Positions 53,592-63,999 of a stretch of DNA of 64,000 nucleotides are shown in pieces; position 1 is the stretch's first letter; each line of letters begins with the position of its first letter. The notes under the pieces are model-generated. The model saw nothing but the letters and a program-made list of their open reading frames with translations. It was not told the origin of the DNA and did not search any database. Position numbers and translations under genes: made by a program. Source of the stretch: Chlorops oryzae (Eukaryota > Arthropoda > Insecta > Diptera > Chloropidae); contig CM035806.1 of NCBI GenBank assembly GCA_020466095.1, forward strand, positions 95,827,315 to 95,891,314, written 5' to 3'.

Positions 53592-54712
53592 CACGACACC
53601 TAACAGACGAAAAACACTATTCCATTTGAAATCAAAGTAAACCCCCCTCCTTTTAACATTCCTTGAAAACATTTTTTTTGTGCAATTATTTCAACGCATT
53701 AAAGTTGGTTCACTTTGAGAACCTAGGACAACACTCACAAAATAGTACGACCAAAACGAAAACAAGAAGAAAAGAAGAAACAGTTTTACATTCGCACTGC
53801 ACTTTCATTAGAGTCTTATTCGGAATACATACATACGTGCATTTAAGTCAATGCCCTTACGTCGATTCACTTGAGAACCGACGACAGCATTGAACAAACG
53901 AAAATCAAAAAGAAAAAAAGACCCAAGTTCATTTTTTTCTTCTCTATCACTTGTTCCACACACACCAATGGTTCTATTTTGCTTATCTTTTTCTATGCAC
54001 AGTCAATGGTTCTTTCTTCGACTTTGTTTATAAAAAGAAAATAATAAAATAAAACACATATATGCCAATGCAATGTTACCACACCAATTTTCGTGCGCAC
54101 GCAACTAATTCAATTCTACCACGAAAAATTTTGAAAACTATCACCATGGAGAATTCTTTGTTCCATAAAACTTTTGGTAGCTACCAGAGTGGTTTGAATG
54201 CATTGTGGCGGTGGTTTTCTTCACCTCATAGAATTACATTTTTCCTTTCCAAAATTAATTTTCCTGTAACACAGCAACATAACAATGGACTTGTGTTCAT
54301 ACGGACAAACAAAACGACCCAATAGGGAGAAGAATGCACGTAGAATCGGTGACCATTTGCATAGAAATGGGGAGTTTGACCAATTAAAGTTTTGTTTATT
54401 TCATGGTTATTTTCATCTTAACGTAACGTAACAAAAAAAAAAAATATATACATTATAATTTATATAAAAGTTTGGTCGAATTTAAATATAATTCAATTTA
54501 AATTAACATAAAGTCTTGTTCGATTTTATTTTTAAGTTCAAAGGACAGCCGTTTAGGCTAGCTTTAAGAAAATTATGTATTGAAATAGTCAGAAACTTGG
54601 ACTCTAACGAGACAGAATGGGAGAATATGGGTAATTTAAGGACCAACTATATACACATTGATATATAAAAAATAAAATATATAAAAAAATGGTTTTGAAA
54701 AAAAAAAATAAA

Positions 54713-54744
<32 letters not shown>

Positions 54745-55440
54745 ATCGGTTGAAACAAAAAATTCTATAACAACAAAGAATGAGAAAAAAAAATAAAAAA
54801 CAAAAAAAAAATAAATAAAAAAAATATATATATAATAAAAACAAAAGAAAAATTTTAACCGAAAAAAAAAAAAATTTATGAGAAACTATTAAAATCTATA
54901 CATAGAAAATCTTAATTTTAAGTTATGACGGCAGCGAGGGAACCAGCCAGAGAGTTCACAGCAGCATTTTCATCAAGGGGCCGGGAGTATCCAGTGGGCC
55001 ACCCTCAAGCAAAATGGGTTGGTCTTTCCTGCGTCGTAACCGTTTGGTGTACGTTCCGGCGAAGATAACGTCATCGACAGAAACAAACAATGCCGAAATC
55101 CATGACATTAACGACGAAGGCAGTCTACGAACTCCCACCGCACATAATTTTCGGGTGCAGGAAGTTTTCAACCGTACTGGACTGAAATATTTCGTCATCA
55201 GTCAAGGATAGCAGCAATCAAAACAAACCAAAAACCAAGGTCACCGAACACAAGCGTCATCAAATTATAAACAGGTGGCAGCAAGAAATAAGCATACGAA
55301 ATGTGATACGGTACAGACAAAACCAGCGAATGGTTCAGAAAATTTTCAACTTCGCTACCAGACAAAGACATAGCGATACCACCTCCCAGCCCTACTCCAA
55401 CCTCTACTCCACCGATTCGCATGAATGCGGATCCATCTTT
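53592..55440 (+). other. Long 3' region of errantivirus 2
   Basis: 1.85 kb from env to the polypurine tract. Holds A/T low-complexity sequence, including a (TA)n run at about 54714-54738. One small sense ORF (55014-55211) is listed separately. Otherwise nothing recognisable. Confidence 0.5.
55014..55211 (+). CDS. Hypothetical 65-residue ORF in errantivirus 2 3' region
   Basis: ATG at 55014; MGWSFLRRNRLVYVPAKITS leads to RVQEVFNRTGLKYFVISQG and a TAG. Protein-like composition in a GC-richer island within AT-rich sequence, sense to env, about 1.4 kb after it. Not recognised. It could be an accessory gene, the last part of a captured gene, or chance. Confidence 0.3.
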   Translation: MGWSFLRRNRLVYVPAKITSSTETNNAEIHDINDEGSLRTPTAHNFRVQEVFNRTGLKYFVISQG

Positions 55441-55459
55441 TAAAAAAAGGGGGGAGGAA
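55441..55459 (+). promoter_or_regulatory. Polypurine tract of errantivirus 2
   Basis: AAAAAAAGGGGGGAGGAA immediately precedes the TGTTGTG start of the 3' LTR. Confidence 0.85.
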
Positions 55460-55877
55460 TGTTGTGATCGTGTCACACATATCGTGAACGCACTGTACTG
55501 AGCGAAAAATAAGAAAAACAACAATAAGCACCAACGGCCTAAAAAGTCTAAATTGGGGCAGTTGAGTGCAAGACAAATAATGCATTCCAGCAAAATAATA
55601 AAGAACTGGAACGCAAGTCCAAAGCGTGTGGAAGAAAGTTGCGAAAGACTAAGACGTCAGCAGAAACTTGGGAGAGAAGACGGCAGCGGGGAAACGCAAC
55701 TGCAGCAGAGTTCGCATTAGCGAACCTAGTTTAAGTAATTTTAAGCATATTTTTAAGTTGAAATGTAATTTGAATTTATAGATATAATTCAGTTGTAAAT
55801 TAACCAACAAAAATATAAGAGTTAAAACCGGAAAATTAAAGAGAGTGTCCTTCATTCCAACATTTTATAGAACAACA
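55460..55877 (+). repeat. 3' LTR of errantivirus 2
   Basis: 418 bp, TGTTGTG...ACAACA, near-identical to the 5' LTR apart from the 35-bp copy number and a few substitutions. AATAAAAA-like signals are absent; the TATA-like region is not obvious. Confidence 0.9.
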
Positions 55878-57059
55878 AATGGAAGAATATAATAAATAAC
55901 TTACATCCGATGAAAACAAAAGCAATATTTACTTTTGCTGGTAAAAGAGCATAGGAAAAACTATCCAAATAATCACAAGTTAACCCTTGCATTTTAAAAA
56001 TAAATATTTTGTATTAATCTAACAATAACATATATTGAAGTTTTCTTGAAAATTTTGACCGCTGGTAGCAACCTCTTAATGTAATTTACAAAATTAAAAA
56101 AAATACTGAAGAGCTTTCTTATGATTCATAATAAGATTACGTAGTGCTCCGGGAAAACCCCTATTTAATATCACGCCCACAAATTCAGTTATTGTATAAT
56201 ACCTTTAAAGTGAAAATAATGTATTCATTTGACCTAAAGAAGGGCGAATGTTAATTTTATTTCATATATTTTAAGCATTTAATTTTTCTTTGACCCAATA
56301 TTTCAAATCAATCTAGTCAGTATTTCTTTTTGAAACGAAAAACAAGTGGATTTTTCAATTCAAAGTTATGTTATGTTATGTATAAAAATCTCCGAATTGA
56401 GTTCTCTTAGAAAACTCCTTATATCTTTGCAACGGTGAAGACGACGATGGTCAAATTTAACACAGACTTACAAAATTGATTGTCCTTTAACATCAGATAG
56501 CAAGCTTGAAAGATCGCTCAATAATGGTGGAGCTATGTTCATTCAAAGGAAAAAAAACATGGAAGTTTTACATACAATTTGACATTTTTCGACTTTGAGC
56601 ACAATTTTTTACCATTTATTGAAAGGTTTGTAAGTTATTTTTGATTTCATAGTAAAAAATGACGTTTTAGTAACACAAAGGTCTTAAATTTTAAGATGGC
56701 TCAAACCATATTTCAGGAATATGATTTTCAAAACATCAATGGTATTTAAAAACTTAATACGCGAATAACTTGGAACTCTGACGTGGTGGAATTTTTTTGA
56801 TATTATTCAATTATGTACCAAGCTGAAATTTAAAGAAATTGCTTAAAAACCCCTTGGATTTTTGTACTGCTGTAATTTTATAATATATTTTATGAAACTA
56901 ACAAATTTTTATATGGAGTTTATATGGAAAATTTTGGACGCTGGTAGCGACCCCTAAATGTCATTTAAAAAATTTGAAAAAAATACAGAAATGTTTTCTC
57001 GGGGTATATATTAAAATGACGGGGTGTCGCGCGAAAAATAAAAAATAAGGACCACCCTA
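55878..57059 (+). repeat. Right arm of the hAT-like transposon
   Basis: Starts with the last transposase codons (EEYNK, now with a TAA) and runs through non-coding sequence to the terminal GGACCACCCTA. The inverted, partly deleted counterpart is 35542-36550. Contains AAAAACAAGTGGATTTTTCA shared with 7755-7850. Confidence 0.85.
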
Positions 57060-57067
57060 CTAAATAG

Positions 57068-58815
57068 GGTAAAATTACGTCCGTGCGACGTCGCTTCGAC
57101 GTAAGTGGGGATTAGAATGGAAGTCGCTTAGCGGTAAAAAAGGGCACAATAGGGCATTGCGACTTCAAAGTCACGGCGAAAAGAGGTTCGTTTTACCAAA
57201 TATTAGTCAAAAAGATGTCCCTTCGACGTCCAATTTGCGACCTAATTGGACTTATGAGTAAACTGAAGTTGGAGAGAGAAAAAGGGAATGAAAAGTGAAA
57301 AGAGAGTGAGCGATATATGTATCGATTGTAATCGAAATAATTATTTCGTTCTCATTCCCATGAACTTGTCTTGAAATGAATAAAGCAGTTTCAATGAAAT
57401 GTCTTCCATTAAATGAAATGCAAATAAATAAAAGACTTTATGCAAACACATTTCTCGATTGCAAAGAGCGAAACACATATGCCAGCCAAAATTTATGGTA
57501 AAATCGTTCCTTCTACCTCTTAGTTTTTCATGCGCCTTTCCAATTAAGAAAGATCAAATAAAATTTTATTAAATAATAATATTTTTCCATACAAAAAGCT
57601 AGCTCTAAAGCAGCTGTTATACGAACAAAGATGGAGAAGCGTAAAATGCGACCACAAAGTCCAAATTACTTATTTTTCTGACCAAATAGGTAACATCGAC
57701 TTTGATATTGCGACCTATAAGTCAAAATTCGCAAATTAGGTATTTGCGACTTTAAAGTCACAACAATTTCTGACCTATTAGCGCTTTTCGACTTGAAATA
57801 GCCCTTTTATGACATTTATTACTTATTTAAGCGCTAATAGGTAATTTCGACCTATTAGAGCATTTTGAAGTCTATTCGACCAATTAGGGCATTTTGACGT
57901 AAAACCGACTTGAAAGTAAATATTTCGACTTGATATTGCACACACACACTTACATGGGGCATTTCACGATATGCTGTGATAGCACAATGTGAAACCTTTC
58001 TTTTGCTAGATAGTGACGTCACATAAGATTTATTTCATAAAGGGCTAGAGTGGAATTATTTTCTGCGATCTATTATTTCTATGTCGTTTAATTTGTTGTA
58101 TTTTTCTAGAAACAAAAGAAATTTCAATGAAAGGTCTATCCAATCCATGTAAGTTTCTTGAGCCCACAAAGTGAAATATCCATACGAAGGTTGGATCATA
58201 GCACCAAATCCTGGCGCCAGCTAACAACACAAGGCAAAATTTTTTAAATTTTTTTAGTGAGCCTACCCATGAATATTATTACCCAACGGGAGAAGGTAGG
58301 CAAAGCAAGTTAAACATGCAGCATTACTACCCATTACGTTAGCAATGATTTTTTTTACAGCGATGTCCTAGGAAAATCGTGCATAACGGCTGTAATTGAA
58401 ACTGTAAGCACATGCCAATTTGGTTGTTGTTAGTAGAAAATATAACAAAAACCTTCTACTCCTTGAAATTTCGATAAACTGGTAATGCATAGTTTCACTT
58501 CTTTGAATTTATAAATGAATCATTGAATTACAAAGTTCATGATTTACGTATTTTCCGTTGGGTATTCCGACGCAACTGAAAACAATTATTTCTTAGCTAC
58601 AATTTCGTATAAGAAATCGCGAGAGTGACGTCATCCCTCAATGCAAAATGATAACAGACGTGTTTGCACAAGCTTAGATATTCCTCGATATGCTTTGTCA
58701 GTGTGCGGATTTCTGACGATCAGTACTGCCAGGTTTATTTTTCGAAAAATCTGACAAGCTGAGAAAAATATCTTCACTGAAGATAATTTTATACTGCTTT
58801 AAGAATTGACTTATA
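57068..58815. other. Flank with scattered GACCTATTAG / CGACTT words
   Basis: No gene. Words of the type GACCTATTAG, AATTAGGGCATTTTGA and TTGCGAC(T/C) recur about ten times in 57140-57940, and ACCTATTTTAGGTCCC lies just left of the transposon (35500), so the 21.5-kb element seems to have split this repeat. 57960-58815 shows nothing. Confidence 0.4.
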
Positions 58816-59084
58816 CACCCCTATCATAAATTCCATGTGAAAAAAATTTTCACTAGCGAAACTTTATTCGCGTGAAAAATATTTCGGTTTCCTGAATTTC
58901 ACGTGAGTTGTATAAACGATTTTGATTTTGAGGGGAAATTTCGTTGTTTTTAATTCGGCGACTACGACTTTTTTAAACAAAAATATTCGTTGAAGAAGTC
59001 ATTATTTCAACTGTCAAAACTGTTTAGCACGGCTGCGCTGCGTATTTTGTTGCAAGAAGAGGAATATGTAACATACCAAAGGAG

Positions 59085-59134
59085 TCGCGATAGATAAAGA
59101 CATATCAGGGTGACAAGAGGAGTCGATCTAGCCA

Positions 59135-59166
<32 letters not shown>

Positions 59167-59962
59167 GGTCACACTTTAGTTTTCCGTAATTTACTCCTAA
59201 GCCATGAAAGATATCATATTGAAATTTGGCATAGACCTGTCCCTGGTAAATGTCCGAAAAACTGCATACAAATTTTTTTCGTAGTCCCTTCTTGGGTCGT
59301 GGGAAGTGGTTCAGAAGTTTCAAAAATCACGATTTTAACCGTTTTTACTGGATAACTTTTTTACTATACATCCCAGTTTGGTGTGTGAAAAAAAATTGCG
59401 ACATCGGTATAACTATGGTCATCATCTTACACATTAGAAAAAAACACTCTTTCTCTTATTCTCATATCTGAATACAAAAATGATTTTTTTTTTTTGCTTC
59501 TTCTAGTTGTGTATTTTGCCGCCAAATAAAGTCGTCAATTAAGGTTAAAATTTGACCACCATTCGCGAAATTTGCAAAAATTTGATTTTCAATATTTTGA
59601 ATTGAGTATTTCGCAGCTAAACAAAATGTCCTCTAAGGGTTAAAATTTGATAAAGACCACCATTCGCGAAATTCGCAAAAATTTGATTTTCACTATTTTA
59701 AATTGAGTATTTCGCAGCTAGATATAATGTCCTCTAACGGTTAAAAATTTACCATGACCACCATTCGCGAAATTTTTTTGCTTAATAATAATCTCGAGTT
59801 TTAGAAGCTAAATCGAAGTACAGATAAGGTATAAATAGATATCCAGGCTAGAACAACAAAAACTGCTGGAATTTTGGTTAGCGTAAAGTTTTAACATATT
59901 TTAGGCTGAGGAAAAGGTATGTGTGCAATCGGCTTAGCCGATGTAAACTTTTTTACTTGCCT
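59085..59962 (-). repeat. DINE/mini-me-like element, second family
   Basis: A (TCTG)n run at 59135-59165, then a 101-bp repeat, and at the other end the minus-strand GGCAAGTAAAAAAGTTTACA followed by the palindrome ATCGGCTTAGCCGAT (about 59930-59944). Layout resembles the element at 21665-23086 but the sequence differs. Confidence 0.6.
59554..59790. repeat. 101-bp tandem repeat, about 2.3 copies
   Basis: GACCACCATTCGCGAAAT at 59554, 59655 and 59756, an exact 101-bp step; the third copy is partial. Confidence 0.9.
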
Positions 59963-60181
59963 AAATCCTTAAACTTACATGTTTTCGCTTGCGTTCGCCA
60001 AGAAAAAATAAGTGAATTGTTTCACGTGAAATGACGAGTCGTTTGACAAAAAAAAAAATTCACTATGATTTGGGAATTTTTTCACTTGTCGAGTTGTTTC
60101 GCGTGAGTTACGATTTATGATAGGGGAAATTTTCACTAGCAAATAAACTCACGTGAAATGCTATTTATGATAGGGGTGATA

Positions 60182-60534
60182 GTTTTTCCGGCAAATAAAT
60201 TAAATACTTACTGGAAACAAATTTTTTCTTTTATGAAAACTTTTTATCACTCGCCATTTCGAATCGGCGAAAAAAGTTCGAACTCGTTATTCCCTAATAT
60301 GTATATTTTAATTGTTTTTGCATCGAAAGAAAGTCAAAGCATTAATGTCAAAGGGTATTGCTGGAAGACTTTAGATTTTTTTTCAATTCGAAGTTTTCCA
60401 ACTCGAAAGGACTTTTTTCTGAAGTGGATTTCTAAAGAGATTTTTGGAAAGTCTTCAAGGAATAAGCTGCGCTTGAATACTGGCAACAATGAATTAAGAT
60501 AATTATTACAATTATCAATATTTTCAAGTGATGC
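60182..60534. other. No gene supported
   Basis: AT-rich. The plus-strand frame 60158-60502 overlaps the inverted-repeat end and has no recognisable domain. Confidence 0.35.
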
Positions 60535-61211
60535 TGTTGGAATATGGGGATTAAAGGGGATGACGCCGTGGCACTTGGGTAGGTACGCACGTCATATAAT
60601 CCTGTATTCCTTTTAAATAAAGGACATGATTGACAATGTTCAATCCTTTTATTTATAAAATGAAATCCTTATGTTTAACAGAAATATATGCGAATCCTAG
60701 CTCCTGACAATTACTTAAAACTTCCCTATTCTAGATCTAAGCGTCATGGCTTCGTGATAGTACGTGCGCTTAGACGAGATTTCTGCTGGAACGGTCACAA
60801 TCAGTCTCCCCTTCCGTTGATCGAGACTCTGCTTATATGGAGTGAAAGTGCTGACCTGGCTCTGTCGCAACAGTACTTCGATGTGATGCAACTTTATTCT
60901 TCTCATTATTGTTTCTCGGCTGTGATATTGCCACAGAAAAATTGACCAAGTTATTAGTGCTGAATTGCACTTCCGCGTTGCTGGTGTTGTTGCCTTTTAT
61001 TTTTCTTTCTTTATGTCTGTCTCTCCGCTGAGTTGATCGTTGCTCGCTCATCGTCGGTCGCTGGGCATGATACTTGTTGTTGTTGAGTATCGAATATCAT
61101 GCCGGGTTGATGTGCTGACGCTTGTGTTACAGCATTCAAACACTTCTATGAGTTTGCAGAGGTGGTGCAGGAGGGGACATTAATGTTGGAGTCAAGGCGT
61201 GACTCCCAACA
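60535..61211 (-). repeat. LTR of a third errantivirus (3' LTR)
   Basis: 677 bp; plus strand TGTTGGAAT...CTCCCAACA. It is preceded on the minus strand by a polypurine tract and the TGTTGGGAGTC start parallels TGTTGTGAGTC of errantivirus 1, so it is the 3' LTR of a related minus-strand element whose 5' part is missing. Confidence 0.7.
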
Positions 61212-62300
61212 TCCCTCCCCCTTTGAAGAAAATCGCGACCTTAGCGATGAAAAACCCTCAGTATTGCTTGTGTTTGTGTCACGTGCCAGTAGCTTTATAT
61301 AGTGGCTACTGCTGTTTCGACTTCAAATTGTTGTTAGCATAACTTCGTCGATGGGGTTATGTCAGCGTGGATGAATAACTTGTGATGACTGTGCAACTGT
61401 GCAAGTTTGATTTGGCCTTGTAATTAGATTTGAAGACCCTGCCTGATCGGTGCAAAATGTTTTAGTCCGGGAGTCATTGTTGGCTCCCTTCTCTCCCCTT
61501 CTTAAAGAAGTCGGTTATCTGCATTGGTGAGTTGATGTTGAAGTATTTATCTTCACGCGGCTGTAGTGGCGAAGATGAAAGGAAATTTTGAGACTGTTGT
61601 TGTTGTTGAAGAAAGGCAATTTTGAGACTTTGGCTGTTGTTGCTTAAGACTTGTTGCGAAAGACAATTTTGATACTTTTGCCTGTTATTGCTGGAGACTA
61701 TTGATGAAAAAAGGCAATTTTGAGACCATTTACTGTTGTTGTTGGGGACTTGTTGTTGACGAAAGGCAATTTTGATACTTTTGCCTGTTGTTGCTGGATA
61801 ATTGTCGACGAAAAGCACGTTCTTTTTTATTTATTTTATTCTTTTACATAATTCCGTCTTTGATTCTTCAAACCATATACATATATATTCTCCTTTTTAA
61901 ATAACTTATTGCTTTAATTCTTTACTCTAAGAACTTAATATTATAATAATTATTTATCCATAACTTTTATTTTCTCTTAGTTTCTACCCCTCACCATAAG
62001 ATATTTTCGGTACATAATTGTTCATAAAACTTTGTTTTAAAAATGGTTATTTTTGATATTTCTTGCATAGATTGATTGCAAATATATTTTTTTTTTGCTA
62101 GTTTTGATGCAGAAATTTCTTTTATTCAATGTGATCTTTATTTTGATCCTTTGATTTTTCCTTTTTTCTTTACTTAGGCGACTCATTATTTTAAATAAGA
62201 TTCGTTTTTCAGTATTTGTTATTTCCGCTATGGTGCTTAAATTTTGTTGTTGCCAATCTTTGATGACTTTCCCCAACAACTCTCTTGATAAATTTAGAGG
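61212..62300 (-). mobile_element. 3' remnant of errantivirus 3 (polypurine tract and 3' region)
   Basis: CAAAGGGGGAGGGA (61225-61212, minus) is the polypurine tract. The rest is non-coding 3' region with CAA/TTG-rich repeats, like the region at 19667-20766. No env coding remains. Confidence 0.55.
61560..61820 (-). repeat. Imperfect ~60-bp repeats, CAA-rich
   Basis: GAAAGGCAATTTTGA(G/T)ACTTT and TGTTGTTGCTGGAGAC words recur 4-5 times. The minus-strand frame 61474-61818 rich in NNS/QQQ is a by-product. Confidence 0.75.
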
Positions 62301-62559
62301 TTCGTTTTCAAACTAATTCTCGTTTGGGTTATATTCAATTTTTTTCTCTATGCAGCAAAATAAGCTGAGTGCAAATATTAATATGAACAACCCGCAATCT
62401 AATTGATTTTCCTGTTGCCGATGTTGTGAGCATGCAAACATACAGCAGATTCGAGGGCTTACTGTATGCATTAAGCTCAGCAACGAATATGGGTCAATAC
62501 GCAAAACACACCCGTAAGCAGACATTGGAAAGAAACAGGTCAAGACGGCACACGCGGAT

Positions 62560-62787
62560 ATGCAAAGTGCAGCAAAATACGGAAGAACGAGAATGCAGAG
62601 TGCAATTGGACCGCAGAAGAAGGTCGCTCAGGCGGAAAAAGAAGAGACGGCAGCAGAGTTCGCAACGGCGAACGTAGTTTGTAAGTTATAAATAAGTGTG
62701 CATTTTTAGAATAGGGGAGTCGAAATGATATAGCGATTTGAACGGTTGTTTAGTGAGTAGTTAGTGAATTGTATGAGAAATAAAGTT
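62560..62787 (+). repeat. LTR-like fragment related to errantivirus 2 LTR
   Basis: GGCAGCAGAGTTCGCAACGGCGAAC(G)TAGTTT followed by TAAGT parallels GCAGCAGAGTTCGC..GCGAACCTAGTTTAAGT in the 50248 LTR. Start uncertain; may be a partial solo LTR ending where the jockey inserted. Confidence 0.45.
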
Positions 62788-63129
62788 TGTTTTTTTTTAA
62801 CTTTTAATTTATTTATTGTATCACTCATTTTACATGAGTCCATCAATAAGGAGGAAAATCTTAAGTCTAGTTTGGAATTAATTACATGATATGTAGCATT
62901 ATTATAATTAATATGCATATAAATGTAATTAGTATTTGCATGAGAGCCTCAGATAAGGAAACCTGGGCGTAAAACGACCAATTCACTGTCAGATCCCTGA
63001 ACGAACCCTTCAACTGTGCTAGTGAAAACTAAAGTCTATGTGCACACGGACACTACCTTTCACCGACACATGTGACTAATTCGATCAAAGATCCGACCGT
63101 GAAATGGCCTGTTGAGTCTGAATAGACTT

Positions 63130-63350
63130 GGAGATTTTGCGTATTATTTTACCGGAAGAGTGCAAAGAAGCACAAACGTAGTTAGGAATCGCGTTCGTGC
63201 AATGGATTGCTTGAGTATTTTTTTTACCGAGGTGCAAGGAAGCACAAGCGTAGTGCAAGTAAGCACAAACGTAGTTAGGAATCGGGTTCGTGCAATGGAA
63301 TGCTTGAGTATTATTTTACCGAGGTGCAAGGAAGCACAAGCGCAATCAGG
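63130..63350 (-). repeat. Tandem repeats in the 3' UTR of jockey 2
   Basis: GTGCAA(A/G)(G)AAGCACAA(A/G)CGTAGTTAGGAATCG blocks occur at about 63162, 63231 (shorter) and 63257, and GTGCAATGGA..GCTTGAGTATT at 63199 and 63291. Period about 90-100 bp with internal sub-repeats. Confidence 0.75.
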
Positions 63351-63999
63351 AACCGCGGTCTCTGGCGACGAGATTTACATGAGATTGCAATTTTTGGCAA
63401 TATTTTTGCTTGATCTTCATAAATTCTGATTTAACCGTCTCTACCTTTAGATCTCTATGGATGTGTTCATTTTTAATGAACCATGGAGCTCCTGTAATTG
63501 ATCTTAGGATTTTGGACTGAGCTCTTTGCAGAATATCTATATTTGAAGCGCTTGCGTTTCCGTAGAGTTGTAAACCGTACGTCCATATCGGTTTTATAAC
63601 TTGATTATATAACAGGATTTTATAATCAAGTTTAAGGGGGGAACGACTATTCATTAGCCAGTGCAAGCTAATTGCTTTAAGTTTCATCTGAGTCCGCTTC
63701 GCTTCGATATGTTTGCGCCAGGTCAGCCTTCTATCTAAATGAACTCCGAGGTATGTTATTTCTTCAACTTGAGGGATTCGAATGTTATTTAGGAATGCGT
63801 CAGGAGAGACCCCTCTATTAAGTGTGAATATAATGTGACGAGATTTTTGTTCGTTAACTTTAATACGCCAACGGGATAACCAGTTTTGGATATTATTGAA
63901 ATGCGCTTGGAGCTCGTTGGTTGCCACCACCACGTTTTTGTGTCTACTTAGAAATGCTGTATCATCAGCAAACGTCGATGTGAAAATTTGACCACTAAC
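63346..63999 (-). CDS. Jockey 2 ORF2, C-terminal part (partial)
   Basis: Open from the window edge to 63346. It starts within RT just before STFADDTAFLSRHK (catalytic FADD) and continues through IIFTLNRGVSPDAFLNNIRI, EAKRTQMKLKAISLHWLM and YGLQLYGNASASNIDILQRA. Closely similar to ORF2 at 42807-45506, but it stops about 35 residues earlier (after VNLVARDRGS). RT palm and endonuclease lie outside the window. Confidence 0.88.
   Translation of the reverse strand, partial: VSGQIFTSTFADDTAFLSRHKNVVVATNELQAHFNNIQNWLSRWRIKVNEQKSRHIIFTLNRGVSPDAFLNNIRIPQVEEITYLGVHLDRRLTWRKHIEAKRTQMKLKAISLHWLMNSRSPLKLDYKILLYNQVIKPIWTYGLQLYGNASASNIDILQRAQSKILRSITGAPWFIKNEHIHRDLKVETVKSEFMKIKQKYCQKLQSHVNLVARDRGS

Larger units (their letters stand above)
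50248..55877 (+). mobile_element. Errantivirus 2: LTR element with env but no recognisable pol
   Basis: 5630 bp, flanked by AATG (50244-50247, 55878-55881), the empty site being known from the left-arm transposase copy. LTRs (488 and 418 bp) end ACAACA; the 3' LTR starts TGTTGTG, while the 5' LTR starts GGTTGTG, a likely mutation of the first T. Contains a primer site, a block of unrecognised short ORFs, env and a long 3' region with polypurine tract. RT, protease and integrase are absent, so it depends on a relative for mobility. Confidence 0.88.
35542..57059. mobile_element. 21.5-kb hAT-like transposon with inverted arms and nested retroelements
   Basis: Outer ends TAGGGTGGTCCTTATTT (35542) and its complement (ending 57059) are flanked by a perfect 8-bp duplication CTAAATAG (35534-35541, 57060-57067). 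Removing the BEL element and the errantivirus leaves about 4.4 kb: a left arm, a central transposase gene and a right arm. Both arms carry the same (transposase 3') end in opposite orientation, homologous as far as the EKKKMVEALKNE codons. The 8-bp duplication and the transposase motifs suggest hAT-like. Confidence 0.85.
58816..60178. mobile_element. Non-autonomous inverted-repeat element with nested DINE-like insert
   Basis: Ends CACCCCTATCATAAAT (58816) and its complement (ending 60178) are inverted and flanked by ATA (58813-58815, 60179-60181). TTTTCACTAGC and CACGTGA words recur in inverted order inside both ends, and an extra GATTTATGATAGGGG lies at about 60110. Most of the interior is a DINE-like element. 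No ORF of its own. Confidence 0.65.
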
